Part shown: positions 20,815 to 31,504 of the stretch, piece by piece
Layout of the letters: every line of letters starts with the position of its first letter
How positions within the stretch are numbered: the first letter of the stretch is position 1
From: Molossus alvarezi
Taxonomy: Eukaryota; Chordata; Mammalia; Chiroptera; Molossidae
Direction: 5' to 3'
NCBI GenBank assembly: GCA_037176705.1
Contig: CM073886.1
Coordinates: 1,922,001 to 1,986,000 of the forward strand
DNA: 64,000 nt
Made by a program: the position numbers and the translations under genes
The notes under the pieces: generated by a model
What the model was told of the DNA's origin: nothing
What the model saw: the letters and a program-made list of their open reading frames with translations, nothing else
Database searches by the model: none

Positions 20815-22225
20815 GAAGAGCATGATTTAAAGAGTCCCCATGGATGGAGGCCTGTGTGTGGTGTTTAGGGTGTTGGTGTAATTCCCTTCTGGAGTGGAAA
20901 AGCCCAGGAAGGAGGGCGCTTTCTCTTGGTGTCAGCTCTGCTCTCAGGCACCTAGTCCTATCCTTGCACCCAGGGGCATGCAGGCCCTTGTCATGTGGTA
21001 AATACATGTTCTGTGAATTTCCCAGAGGGTAATTTTAGCTCCACTTTACAGCAGAGCAAACTGAGACTGGGGGAGGTGGATTATTAGCTTGAAGTGCAGA
21101 CTGGAATCAGGGCCTGCTGTCTGGCCTGTTGGTGAAATGCCCAACAGGGCAGTCGGGGTTTTGAAAGAATCAGATCTGTCTATGTGAGAAATACTGTCTA
21201 GGGCAAGCAGTGCCTGGGGTGACATTTTGAGGCCCCTGTGTCCCATATTCCAGTGAAGGTCAGTGCCCCAGATTCCAGTATTGAAAGAGCCCACAGTGGG
21301 GTCTTGGAAGGCCACAGATTCATCCTCAGGACTAGGGGTACTTTAGGGATGCCTCAGAGCCTTCCATGGCTGTTGGTGGGGGAGATGAGGGTGTACTGGG
21401 AGGGGGGGTGGGGTCTTGTTTCTGCAGTTCTCATTTTAACTCAATTTTCTTCTATTCACTGTACACTGCTTTCTCCTTCCTGCCTCTTCCTTTCCTTCCT
21501 GCTCATGCTTGTGGTTTTTTTTTTATCACTTCCTTTTCTGCGTCCCCTTTTCTGTGTCTTGTGTCTCTTGCTCTGTGTAGGTGTTCTTTCTGTGGGTGTT
21601 TCCCTCCTTCCTGTGTCCCTGCCTCCTTCTCACTGTTCCACTCCCCAGCACTCTGTGTGTGTCTTCCCTCTCCCTTAAGGGTGTCTGTCCAATCCTTGGT
21701 TTTTTTCATCTGTGTCCATTATTTCTCCTGGCCCCTGCCAGCATCTCCCCGGATCCCACTGTCTCTCTCTCTCACTGGCCCCCACTCTGCTGAATACTCT
21801 CACACCAGGTGCTTGAGGCTACAATTCTAAGGTAAGCATACTTTCAGGGCAAAAGGCATCCCAGGAAAATGGGGAAGGAGGGTTAGGTTGACTCCTGTTA
21901 ACCCCTAACATGACCCCTAACAGTATCTTCAGCTCAAGAAGCTAGAAGATGAGTTCCCTGGATGCCTAGACATATGAGTTCTGGGAAGGGAGTAGGACTC
22001 AAATGAGGGTCACTTTGTCTGCCCCTAAGCCCTGGATGTCAGTGCAGTGGCCTGGGCAATCCCACCCTTCACTTATGTTGTACACTTCCTGGGAAGGGGA
22101 GGGTGTCTCCAAGAGGGCATCTCAGCCCCTGCAACACCTCTGTCTCCCCAGTGTGGTGAGGGGATTCCCAGGTTACAGGGTTCTATGGAGTAATGGTAGC
22201 AGGGAAGTTGGTCCAGTCTATGAAG

Positions 22226-22256
<31 letters not shown>

Positions 22257-23984
22257 CAGCCTCATTTTGGGGCTGGGGAATGGCATTAGGCCTGGACTTG
22301 CTGTCTTGTTCCAAGCAAATCTTTCCTCCTCCTTACCCCCTCCCCAGGGTGGTGATAGTTACATGGACAGGAGCAAGTCCCTGAGGCTGGGGGTCACAAT
22401 CAAAGCTGCCGTGGCTCAGGCTAAAGTGCCCTGAGGCAGAGGTGCCGGGCTCAGCTCCTGGGCCCTGGAGTTGACTCCCAGTTTCTAAAGTCTTTCCATC
22501 TCTGGGACTAGTTTTCCATCAATACATTTTACCACAAGTAGCCATTTGTATATGTTGTTGGGATCACAGAACACTTTTCAGTGCCTTCTGAGCCCTATTT
22601 CCAATCTCCAAACAATATTGTCCAGATGAGCCTCCAACACAAGGTATTCTTGCACTGTGCACCACGACCAGCCCATTCCATACCCACATTCTGGCTCCTG
22701 ACCTAAAACTTGGAGGCACTTTCCACCACCATCTAAACTTGGGTGTCATGTTCCACCAAGTGTCTAGACTGAGCACCCGACCCCAGAATACTGCAGACTC
22801 AGATAACTGCCCCCAGCATGCTTTGCACCAGAAAACTGGTCCTGAAATGCTCTCAGCTCCCAGTCCTTCCATAGGGTGCTTTGCTGGGGCACAGTGAGTT
22901 CCTGTTCAGTGTGAATGTGGACATGTAGATTCAGTTAATGTGATGCAGAAGTGCAGGTGTCATGCATGTGGGGTCTGAGTAAATTGAACCTCCCCTGATT
23001 TGGAAAAAACAATCAAGAACTGTGTAATTTCAAAGCTGCATGACCCGGAGTGGGCTGGTTGGGGTATGGGTTCAAAAAAACCGGTTTCAGCTGTGAAGGC
23101 TTCTCTGGAAACTGACCTTACCTGCAGGGCAGGGCTGGTGTGTGGGGCTTCCTGTAAGTCTGCTGGGGGCCACTCACCAGTCCTTCCACAGTGGGGACTC
23201 CACGTGCCTCCTCAGACAGTCTCAGGACAGACTCAACTGAGAATCTGGCCTGGGCCCACCTTGCCCTGTGGGATATGTTGCCCCTCATGGTCTCTCTGCT
23301 TTCCTCAGGCCTCACTTCCCCCTGGAATTGCATTTTCCAGTGTCACCCTTATCACACTTTTTTTATGATATGTCCCCACCCAGCCTCTCCCCATGCAAGC
23401 TGACCCTCCCACCTCTTTTCTGCACAGTTGGTGACCTTGGCCCAGCCCCTGTCAGCAGTTATTTCATGATGGGATAGACTGAAAAACCTCTTGAACACTG
23501 GGTCTTTCCCTGATGATCTGTGGCTGCAGGGCATGCTTGAGATCAAAGCCCTTGGTTTTTGACTGTGTGTGTGTATGTGTCCCCACAATCCAGTTTTAGA
23601 CACTGGCCCTGCCCCTCTCCCACTTTTCTCCATCTCCCTCCCTGCCATCCCCCATGCCTGCCTGTCTTCCCTCTGGTGTTTGGGGTGGTCCAGCTCCAGG
23701 TTCCTTCCCCAGGAGGAGCCAAGAGAGGGATCCTGAGGCCTGAGTCTTAGGTCTCTGCCATGCTTGCCATGTTCACAGTTCAGTAAATACTGAATGAATC
23801 TAACAGACCTGCCCATGTCCTCAAGTGTCCATTTTACTTCTGGAAACCCCATTCTGTGTGCACCCCAGGAAGGCAGCCCCAAGTATTGAGTGCTCAGCTG
23901 CAGGCACCTGGTTGATTAACAGGCCCCTTTCAGCAGCTCTGAGGTTATGCAGATGGAAGTGTAGCCTTGACTGGAATTCACACC
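20815..23984. other. Largest unassigned single-copy block
   Basis: About 3.2 kb of GC-moderate sequence without L1 or Ves. Pyrimidine-rich stretches occur at 21430-21790. Several open frames exist on both strands (for example 21366-21830 plus and 23352-23882 minus), but they lack domain motifs and overlap each other. It could contain introns or regulatory sequence of a gene lying outside the window, but nothing here shows it. Confidence 0.4.
22225..22258 (+). repeat. (TCTG)n microsatellite
   Basis: Seven to eight TCTG/TCCG tetramers lie in a row, starting GGTCTGTCTG. Confidence 0.9.
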
Positions 23985-24315
23985 CAGATCATTAGTCCAA
24001 CAAGGCTCGCCAATGGTCCAGATACTATGACACTGTTAGTTTGCTGGAGTTGCTATGACAACATACCATGGACCAGGTGGCCCAATACAAACCTTTTCTT
24101 CCTCATGGTGCTGGAGGCTGGAGGGCTGAGATCAAGGTGTCCACTGATTTGCTTTATTCTCAGGCCACAGCCGGCCTTGCTGATGGTCACCTTCTTGCTG
24201 CATCCTCACACAACCTCTGCATATGTCCCTGGTGACCTGTGTGTTCAAATTTCCTTTTATAATACAAATCATATTGGAATTGGGCCCCCTTCAATGGCCT
24301 CATTATTTTTAACTT
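23985..24315 (-). mobile_element. Ancient LTR-like repeat (MaLR/MLT1-type)
   Basis: TTAGTTTGCTGGAGTTGCTA, ACATACCATGGACCAGGTGG, GGTGCTGGAGGCTGGAGGGC and ATCAAGGTGTCCACTGATTT follow a very common old mammalian repeat that I associate with MaLR LTRs. The opposite-strand relative is at 37.5 kb. The family name is from memory. Confidence 0.45.
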
Positions 24316-24332
24316 AGGTTGGGCAATTTTTT

Positions 24333-24532
24333 CAATATGTTTAATTGATTTTAAAGAGAGAACAAGGAAGAAAGAGATAGAAACATGAGCAAAAACATCA
24401 ATATGCCGCCTTCTGCACGCCCCCACTGGGGGTTTGACCCACAACCTGGGTAGGTGCTCCGACATGGAATTGAATTGGTGACCTCTGGGTGCATGGTGTC
24501 ATCACCCACAACTGAGCCAAACCGGCTGGGTG
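24333..24532 (-). mobile_element. Ves SINE
   Basis: TTAATTGATTTTAAAGAGAG, CCCCACTGGGGGTTTGACCC, GTAGGTGCTCCGACATGG and CTGAGCCAAACCGGCTGGG show a minus-strand Ves copy with a well-kept head. Confidence 0.88.
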
Positions 24533-25389
24533 GCCTACTCCATTTTATAAAGAGCAGGGCCCAGAGGCTATAAATAAGTAAAGGTATCTCAAAATTAAAA
24601 AGAGATCTTTCAGAATTCCTTTCACTGAGGGCCACTAATATCTTATATGCACCTACCTATTCGGAACAAGCCCATTCAAATCACTGAGACACATAAACAC
24701 AATTTTAGAAAATCCTGTGTTCAGGAAGGGGAGGAGAGCTTTAGAAATAGCTACCACCATTTTTTATTTTAATTGTACCTCAGGCCTGGAGGAGAAAGGG
24801 AAACCCCATGGCCTATTTTGGCTTCAGGAGGAGAATTCACACCTTAAAGCTCATAGAATTCCACTGGAACCTCCCTTACACCCTGAACCAGGAGAGACAG
24901 GGCATTCTTTCCCCACAGCATCGCCATGTGGCCAACCTGTGAACTGCATCTTGTGGAATCACCTTGGATCACCAGGAAGCACATGGAGTCCCAGTACATC
25001 TACATGGAATCACTTCTGGTCACTGAGATTTAGTACAGTCAAGAGAGTCACCATCTTTGGCTTGGTGACATGACCCTTTTCCACCAAAAAAAAAAAAAAA
25101 AAATCCCTGGTCCGTTTGGCTCAGAGGAGGAAGAGGAAAAAAGACATCTTCTCTCTTCTGAAATTGTTTCACTCCTTGCTGGCTGTGGGACAGCAGACAA
25201 GTGACCTCGCCTGTGTGGGTGCAGATTTGGTGGTGGGAGGAAGTAAGAGGATGAGGGTGAGACACCACGGCAACCCCTCACTGGGATCGGGCTTGGCCAG
25301 AATCATGTGCAAAATGAGAAACTTTGCCCTGAATGCCTTTGGGAGACCTCTATAGCCAACATATACTTCCCATCTTTTTTTCTTTTTTT
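24533..25389. other. Unassigned segment with an A-homopolymer
   Basis: Single-copy-like sequence, with an A18 run at 25086-25103. No gene or named repeat was found. Confidence 0.5.
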
Positions 25390-25556
25390 ACATTTTTAAA
25401 ATGTATTGATTTGAGAGAGAGAGAGAGAAATTTGTTGTTTGTTTCATTTATTAAATTCATTGGTTGATTCTTGTATGTATCTTGACTAGGGATCAAACCC
25501 ACAAACTTAGCGTATCAAGAAGATGGTCTAACCAACTGAGCTACCCAACAGAGCCT
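25390..25556 (-). mobile_element. Ves SINE, old and shortened
   Basis: GTATTGATTTGAGAGAGAGAG, CTTGACTAGGGATCAAACCC and GGTCTAACCAACTGAGCTAC are the complement of a diverged Ves head and tail. The central part has an unrelated-looking AT-rich stretch. Confidence 0.75.
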
Positions 25557-25599
25557 ACAGTGGCCAGTTGTTTTTTTTTAGATCCTCATCCAAGGTTAT

Positions 25600-25830
25600 A
25601 TTCTCTATTAATTTTTTAAGAGAGTCCTTGGGGGAGGGTGAGAGAGAGAGAGAGAGAGAGAAACATTAATGTGAGAGAGACACATTTATTGGTTGCCTCC
25701 CACGAGTGTTCTGACCAAAGCTGGAACCAAACCTTCAACCCAGGTATGTGCCCTTGAATGGAAATCTAACCCAGTACCCTTCTGTTTGAGGGCCAACACA
25801 CTAACCACTGAGTCATTTGAGCCAAGGTCA
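25600..25830 (-). mobile_element. Ves SINE, diverged
   Basis: A (GA)n run at 25641-25661, AACATTAATGTGAGAGAGAC, GGTTGCCTCCCACGAGTGTT, TATGTGCCCTTGAATGG and ACTAACCACTGAGTCATTTG identify the element in minus orientation. Confidence 0.85.
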
Positions 25831-26006
25831 ATGGCCACATTTAAATATCTAATAGTCACTATTGTCAGTGACTCCCATATTGGACAGTCAAGATTCAAGA
25901 TGTTTTCATTATTCCAGCAATTTTTATTGGGCAGCATGGAACTAAATCCCTCATTTTACAAGAGATGCCAAATAGATTTTCTAATTCCATATTCCTTCTT
26001 TCTTTA

Positions 26007-26263
26007 TTTTATTTTTATTTTTTTATCCTCACCCAAGGACATTTTTCCATTTTTTGTTCAGGTAGAGTGGGAGGGAGAGAGAGGAACAGAGAGAGAGAGA
26101 AAAACATCGATGTGAAAGGAACACATCGAGTGGTTGCCACCCTCACGACCGACCAGGGCCGGAGACAAACTGCAACCAAGGTACATGCCCCAAGCGGGAA
26201 CCGAACCCGGGTCTCTCAGGACCGCAGGCTGACACTCTAACTGCTGAGCCAAACCGGCCAGGG
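26007..26263 (-). mobile_element. Ves SINE, full length and young
   Basis: A complete minus-strand copy: a TATCCTCACCCAAGGACATT tail block, the CT-rich part (on plus GAGAGAGAGGAACAGAG), GAAACATCGATG-like, AAGCGGGAACCGAACCCGGG (complement of the B box), and CTGAGCCAAACCGGCCAGGG (complement of the head). It is flanked by a perfect 20-bp duplication at 25987-26006 and 26264-26283. The clean duplication and intact Pol III boxes indicate a recent insertion. Confidence 0.95.
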
Positions 26264-26283
26264 CCATATTCCTTCTTTCTTTA

Positions 26284-26829
26284 GTGGTTGTAACTCTTCT
26301 ACAAGGAAGGACCTCCTCCTGATAGCAATTTGTTTACACTGAACTACCATTTCCACAGAAAAAGCAGGAGAAATACATGGTTCTTCTTAATTTAGCAAAG
26401 TTGGGAATATATTGGATCCTCACCAACTTTCTCTAGTTCTTTTCTTCTTCCTTTTCTGAGGACCATAGCAACCCCATGGGACTTGTGTATTTTATGTCTT
26501 TCAACTGGGGACTGACTCTCCTCACTTGAAGCTGTACATGTCCCCTTTGCTTTATTTACATTGTTCCCCCAGTCCTCAGATGTAATCCCAGTATCTCTGA
26601 GAGCTTTCTATTTTTCATGTGGCATGACGTGCAAGGTTTGACTTAATTTTTCCTGCCTCAGACGTGGAGACAGATTGTTCTCCAAAATTGTGGGTTACTG
26701 TGAGAAACAATATTTGAGACAATCTGTGTTCCTATAAATCTAGTTTAGATGTAACAAAGTCTCCTGACCCTCAGTGGTTAAGACACCCAACACTGCCCAC
26801 CTCCCTAAAAGTGAGACAGACTCAGTTTA
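26284..26829. other. Unassigned segment
   Basis: Single-copy-like sequence without gene signal. Confidence 0.45.
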
Positions 26830-27225
26830 ACCCCTTCATGTCTAGCTCCTCTGTCTCCTCTTCTCTCTGCTCCTCTCTTGGCCCCTTGGTCTCCCCTCTC
26901 TCTGCCCCTCAGTCTCCCCTCTCTGTACCTGTCTCTTCAGTGTGCCTGTGTCCAATAAACTGGGGATTTTTTATGTGCTGCCAGGCCCAGGGTTGTGCAT
27001 AGTGTTGAATGTGTCCACTCTCCCCTTCCTCCATGCCCTGGCACGTGTCCCCCATTCCTTCTGTGAATCTCATCTCTCTCTGCTTTTCCTAGGCTGGAGG
27101 AAACTAAGAGTCTTGGAGTATTTGCTAAAATGTGACAAGGACAGTGTCAGAAAATGGCTGTGGGAGACTCTGAGGTGAGGACAGCCACAAGGCAGCAACA
27201 GAGGAAAAGGGGAGGTGGAGAAAAA
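26830..27225 (+). repeat. Duplicated module, copy C (relative of 1590-2010)
   Basis: A pyrimidine-rich half is followed by a purine-rich half. The latter aligns with 1880-1990 in the same orientation. The CTCF-like GCCACAAGGGGGCAGCA of copy A is GCCACAAGGCAGCAACA here, with three G lost. Pyrimidine-rich stretches around 21.5 kb look similar, but I could not extend that match to the purine-rich part. Confidence 0.45.
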
Positions 27226-27539
27226 GAACCTAGAGAAGGGGTGAGGAATGCTCCCCCTTGGAAGTGGGAGAAACATAGTGAGCTGGAGATAATGAAAGAG
27301 GGAACATGCTATTAGGCTGTGTGATCATTGACAGTATTTACAAGGTCACCTGATGTACTTTTTTAAATTAGATAAAATATGTTGAAGAGCCATTAGTAAC
27401 ACAAATGAATAGTGTGTGAAAAAGAGAGGGATGGAGGAACTGGTCCCTTGGTTACACTTAATGAACCTATATTGACTAATTACTATGAACAAAAGCCTTT
27501 AGTCAGGTTTCCTTAGTTTTCACATAAAGTTTATTTTTG
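27226..27539. other. Unassigned segment
   Basis: AT-rich single-copy-like sequence. No feature is called. Confidence 0.45.
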
Positions 27540-27965
27540 TTCCAGGATCCCACCCAGGGACTATGTGACATCGATTCCTCATGTCTCCTTAGGCTCTTCT
27601 CGGCAATGACAACCTCTCAGACATCCCTTGTTTTTGATCACTTTGACGTTTCTGAGCAACACTGGTCTGGTTCTCTGCAGAATGCAGCTCTACTGAAATC
27701 TGTCTAATGGTTTTCTCATGGTTCCAATGTAGTTACAAATTTTGGGAAGGACAACCACAGAAATGAAGTGCCATTTTCATGACATCATGTCAAGAACATG
27801 TACTTTATCACCTGGCTGAGGTAGCATTTTGGGGTTTTTCTATTCATTTTTTCTTCTTTCCATCCTGTAGTCTTTGAAAGAAAGTCACTAGGTGCAGCCT
27901 GTTGTACTCTGTCACCCTCCCTTCACCGATAAGACTGCAGAAGCTCAGGGAGGTGCAGTGTCCTG
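27540..27965 (-). mobile_element. Ancient interspersed repeat (old L1-like 3-prime end)
   Basis: CATGTCTCCTTAGGCTCTTC, TTTTTGATCACTTTGACG, AGTGCCATTTTCATGACATC and CCTGGCTGAGGTAGC follow a common ancient mammalian repeat. A second copy lies at 36105-36490 with GACCTTGATATTTTTGAAG and TTGGCTAAGGTGGTGTCTG. The name and strand are tentative. Confidence 0.4.
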
Positions 27966-28439
27966 CCTCAGGTACAGCAGACACCAGGTGCTGCCGGGAT
28001 CATGTCCACCTCTGAAATATTCTGCATTATAGAAATTCAGGGTGACAGAGATACAACAGTCAAGAGATGACAGTCCATGATGGAGCAAGGGAAAGAGAAA
28101 GAAGAGAGTCAGAATACAGATGAAGAAGAAGTGAGAACCTGGGAGGAGATAACAGACAGATGGATATTGGGAACCTAGACAAAAAGACAGTGAAGAGATG
28201 CAACAAGCAGAGGGAGAAAGAAAGAAACAACAACAACAACAAAAATTGAGTATGGTTAATCTATTGATGCTTCTAGAAGCTTCCAGGTTCTGGAATTTCC
28301 TTTGGAATGAGGTGGGCATCCTTTCACTTTTCTTTAACATATAAATGTCCAACTTCTTCAGCACAGTTTTTCTCCCTCCCCCCACTGAATTGATTTGATG
28401 CTTTGTTCAAAATAAGTTAAAAATAAATAAATAAATAAA
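27966..28439. other. Unassigned segment, A-rich end
   Basis: No gene is evident. It contains ACAACAACAACAAC at about 28228-28241 and ends in (AAAT)n next to the HAL1 module. Confidence 0.45.
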
Positions 28440-29532
28440 GACTTCCGGTCAAGATGTCGGGTAGGTAAATGCAATATCGCGTCCTCCCACAACCACATCA
28501 AAGTTACAACTAAATTACAGAACAACCATCATTCAAAGCCACCTGAAATCAAGCTGAATGGAAGTCCTACAACTACGGAATTAAAGTAGCAGACACATCC
28601 AGACTGGTAGGAGGGGCGGAGGCAGACAGGCTGGTCCCACACCCACATGTGGCAGATAAAAATCAGGAGGACACCTCGGCTGGGAAGGTCCTCCCTGAGG
28701 ACTGAGGGGTCTTCATCCCACACCAGGTGCCCTGCTCAGGGTTCCAGTGCCAGGAAGAGGAGTCCCCATAACTTCTGGCTGGAAAAACCAGCGGGAACTG
28801 AGGCTCAGAAAAGCTGAAGCAGCTTGAACCCCGGGCAGCTCCTTAAACGGCCCACGCACGGACTTATCAGACTCTCTCCCTCTAAGCTTAGAGGGGAGGC
28901 AGCTCTAGAGGCACCAGAGACATACAGGGAAGAATTGAGCTGTTTGGCACTGGAGCGGGGGCTGGAGAGGGGGCTTTCTCCAGGCTGTCAGAGGCCTTTG
29001 TCCCTTTGGTGAGCCCTTCCCTGGGGCAGCAGACAGCTGCCGTATCTGGGAATCTAGCAACCTGGATCATATTGGTAGCCCCGCCCTGGTGACTCCCTGA
29101 GGCCCCGCCCCACCCAACTTTCAGGCCCATCCAAGCTGTTGCCAGTTGCTTTACCATAGAATTGGCCTGTCTTGGATCCTGCTTCAGGTTTTTCCTCAAT
29201 TCTTTCAAATGAGCAGCATCTGGTCTCAGATAGCCCCATACCTCTCGTTAAGTAATACACTGAAACAAACACAGAGAGGCAGCCAAAATGAGGAGACAAA
29301 GAAACAGGTCCCAAATGAAAAACCCCAATAAAAGAACTAAGCGAAATGGAGATAAGCAACCTAACAGATGCTGAGTTCAAAATACTGCTTATAAGGATGC
29401 TCAGTGAACCTAGTGAGAACCTCAGTGAACTTAGTGAGGGCCTCAAGAGCATAAAAAAGGACCAGTCAGAAATAATGGATGCACAGTTAGAATTGAAGGA
29501 GGCATTAACTGAAATAAAGAATAATTTAGATC
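28440..29532 (+). mobile_element. HAL1 5-prime module (copy 2), cut off inside ORF1
   Basis: It starts GACTTCCGGTCAAGATG as in the element at 3933 and follows it through the whole leader and the beginning of ORF1 (about 85-90 percent similar by eye), then stops matching at 29530. No HAL1 3-prime half follows. L1 5-prime sequence begins immediately, giving a HAL1/L1 composite. The YY1-like site is mutated (CAAGATGTCGGG). Confidence 0.8.
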
Positions 29533-29555
29533 TCAAGAAAATGGCAGCGAAGTGA
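29288..29555 (+). pseudogene. HAL1 copy 2 ORF1 fragment
   Basis: An ATG at 29288 starts as in copy 1, but 11 bases are missing after CAAATGAAA, shifting the frame. The following frame (29346-29555) carries the coiled-coil part (MEISNLTDAEF, LKSIKKDQSEIMD) and then runs across the junction into L1 leader sequence. It is non-functional. Confidence 0.75.
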
Positions 29556-30590
29556 ATGGAGCTACACAGACCATCTCCCAAGACCAAACTGGATTTACAA
29601 TGAAAATAAAGGCAAATCGTCAGGAAAGGGCAGCCGAAAGACATCTTGGAGGACCACTTAACCAGAGACACCCACTCCATCCTGGTAGGCTTGCGAGGAC
29701 GCGAGCAGGGGTCGGGAGCCCACGGTCCACAGAGGCCGGGGCAGGGGCCAGGGAACTCGGCAGGAAGTTACTCCTACCGCCTCCCTTGCCACCCTGCATG
29801 GGCCCTGGGAACTCTGTAGCCTGCTAAGCTCTCGGCTGGAGCCGCACAGACTCGCAGGGACCAGGGGACTGTGCTGGACGCTACTGCCACCTCTTCAGTG
29901 TCCCGCTACCGCGGCTAAGTCCTGGGACTTCTGCTGAGTGCAACCCCCTCAGCTGGTGCCATAGCCGCAGCCACCCTTGGCTGGAAGCAGTGCCCTTGGG
30001 GTAAAAGTCCCAGGCGGTTCCAGGACGCAGAGTCCGGACAGAGGCTAAATTGGCAGTAGCCACTCACCTTGGGCTCCAACAGAGGGAAAGCAGACTGGAC
30101 TGGAACTGTATGGGGACACTCAGGTTTTGGAGGGTGATAAGAGATTTTGCTGAGTGCAGCCACGCAGGACTGTGGTCATTTTACTTCTTCTCAGGGCCCT
30201 GGGGAGAGGCCGCGGCTCCTCCCTCAGAGATTCAACCCCACCTGGTGGCCATTGAAATGCTAATTGAGGCCCATTAATAATGAACACCTGACTCACTCTC
30301 AGGAAATCCTCTTACACTGAGCACCTGAGGGAGTTTTTCAGGCAACTCAGAAACCAAGGGTCTGCAGGTGACATCTACTAATAGCCTCCAGGCAAAAAAG
30401 AAAAGCTAGAGGATAACTACCATTCCCTGGGCATGCAACACTAACCAGAAAAGCTAAGACTTGACGGTGGTGTTTAAAGTGGGTCCTCCCTGGCGCATCC
30501 AAACCCAGGAGAGGGAGCCACAAACAGCAGAACACCAACAGCCACACTGGGAAAACTTGGCAGACTCCAAAGCCCACTGTGATAGCCAAA

Positions 30591-31504
30591 ATGGTGAGAA
30601 ACAGAAACAAAAGCCAAATGAAAGAACAAGAGACCTCTACAGAAGATGAAATAAATGAGGTGCAGTTAAGCAAGTTAACAGAACTAGAATTTAGAGCCAT
30701 GATGTTGCGGAAGCTCAACAGCATGTGTAAGGACATGAGCACCATGAGTAAAGACATAGAAATGTTGAAAATAAACCAGCTGGAAATGAAAAACCAACAG
30801 GAAGAAATGAAGAATGACATATCAGAAATGAAAAACACATTGGAAGGTCTAAAAAGCAGAGTAGGGGAAGCTGAGAACCGGATCAGTGAATTAGAAGACA
30901 GGCTAGAAGAAATCAACCAATCAGAAAACCAAAAGGAAAAAACGATTAAAAAACAAGAAGACAGCTTAAGAGAACTGTGGGACAACTGGAAAAGGAATAA
31001 TATTCGCATCATAGGAGTCCCTGAAGAAGAAGAAAGTAAGCGAGGGCTAGAGAATATATTCAAAGAAATAGTGACAGAAAACTTCCCTAATTTGGTGAAG
31101 TAAGAAGGCATTCAAGTTCAAGAAGCTCAGAGAACCCCAAGTAAGAAGAACCCAAACAGGCCTACACCAAGACACATAGTAATCAAACTGCCAAAAATTA
31201 AAGACAAAGAGAGAATCCTAAAAGCAGCAAGAGATAAGAAACAGGTTACCTACAAAGGAAACCCCATAAGGCTCTCAGCTGACTTTTCACAAGAAACACT
31301 ACAGTCTAGAAGGGAATGGCATGAAGTAATCAAGATCATGAAAAACAAGGATCTGAATCCAAGACTACTCTACCCAGCAAGACTGTCATTCAAAATAGAA
31401 GATCAAATAAAGAGCTTCCCAGACCAAAAAAAAAAAAAAAAAGGCTAAGGGAATACATTAGCACCAAACCAGCACTGCAAGAAATGTTAAAAGGGCTGCC
31501 ATAA
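30591..31504 (+). pseudogene. L1 copy 2 ORF1, one in-frame stop
   Basis: This is the best-kept autonomous-type ORF1 in the window. Residues 1-170 are open, with basic start MVRNRNKSQMKEQE, coiled coil (MSTMSKDIEMLKINQ, SRVGEAENRISELEDR), and RRM phrases NIRIIGVPEEEE and ENFPNLVK. A TAA at 31101-31103 stands where copy 1 has GAA. The frame stays readable beyond it through RPTPRHIVIKLPKIKDKER, IRLSADFS and LLYPARLSF to the natural end near 31504. A long A run (31424-31441) may also shift the frame. Confidence 0.88.

Noticed and set aside
21366..21830. 154-codon plus-strand frame, Cys/Phe/Leu-rich, resembling a membrane protein
   Set aside because: The hydrophobic composition comes from a CT-rich tract that is open in more than one frame; no splice sites or homology were recognised.
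23352..23882. 176-codon minus-strand frame as a possible gene
   Set aside because: No domain, no start context, and overlapping open frames on the plus strand. The composition looks like chance in GC-rich DNA.
26007..26263. tRNA gene, from good A and B box matches
   Set aside because: The boxes belong to the tRNA-derived head of the Ves SINE. No tRNA cloverleaf or 3-prime part follows.
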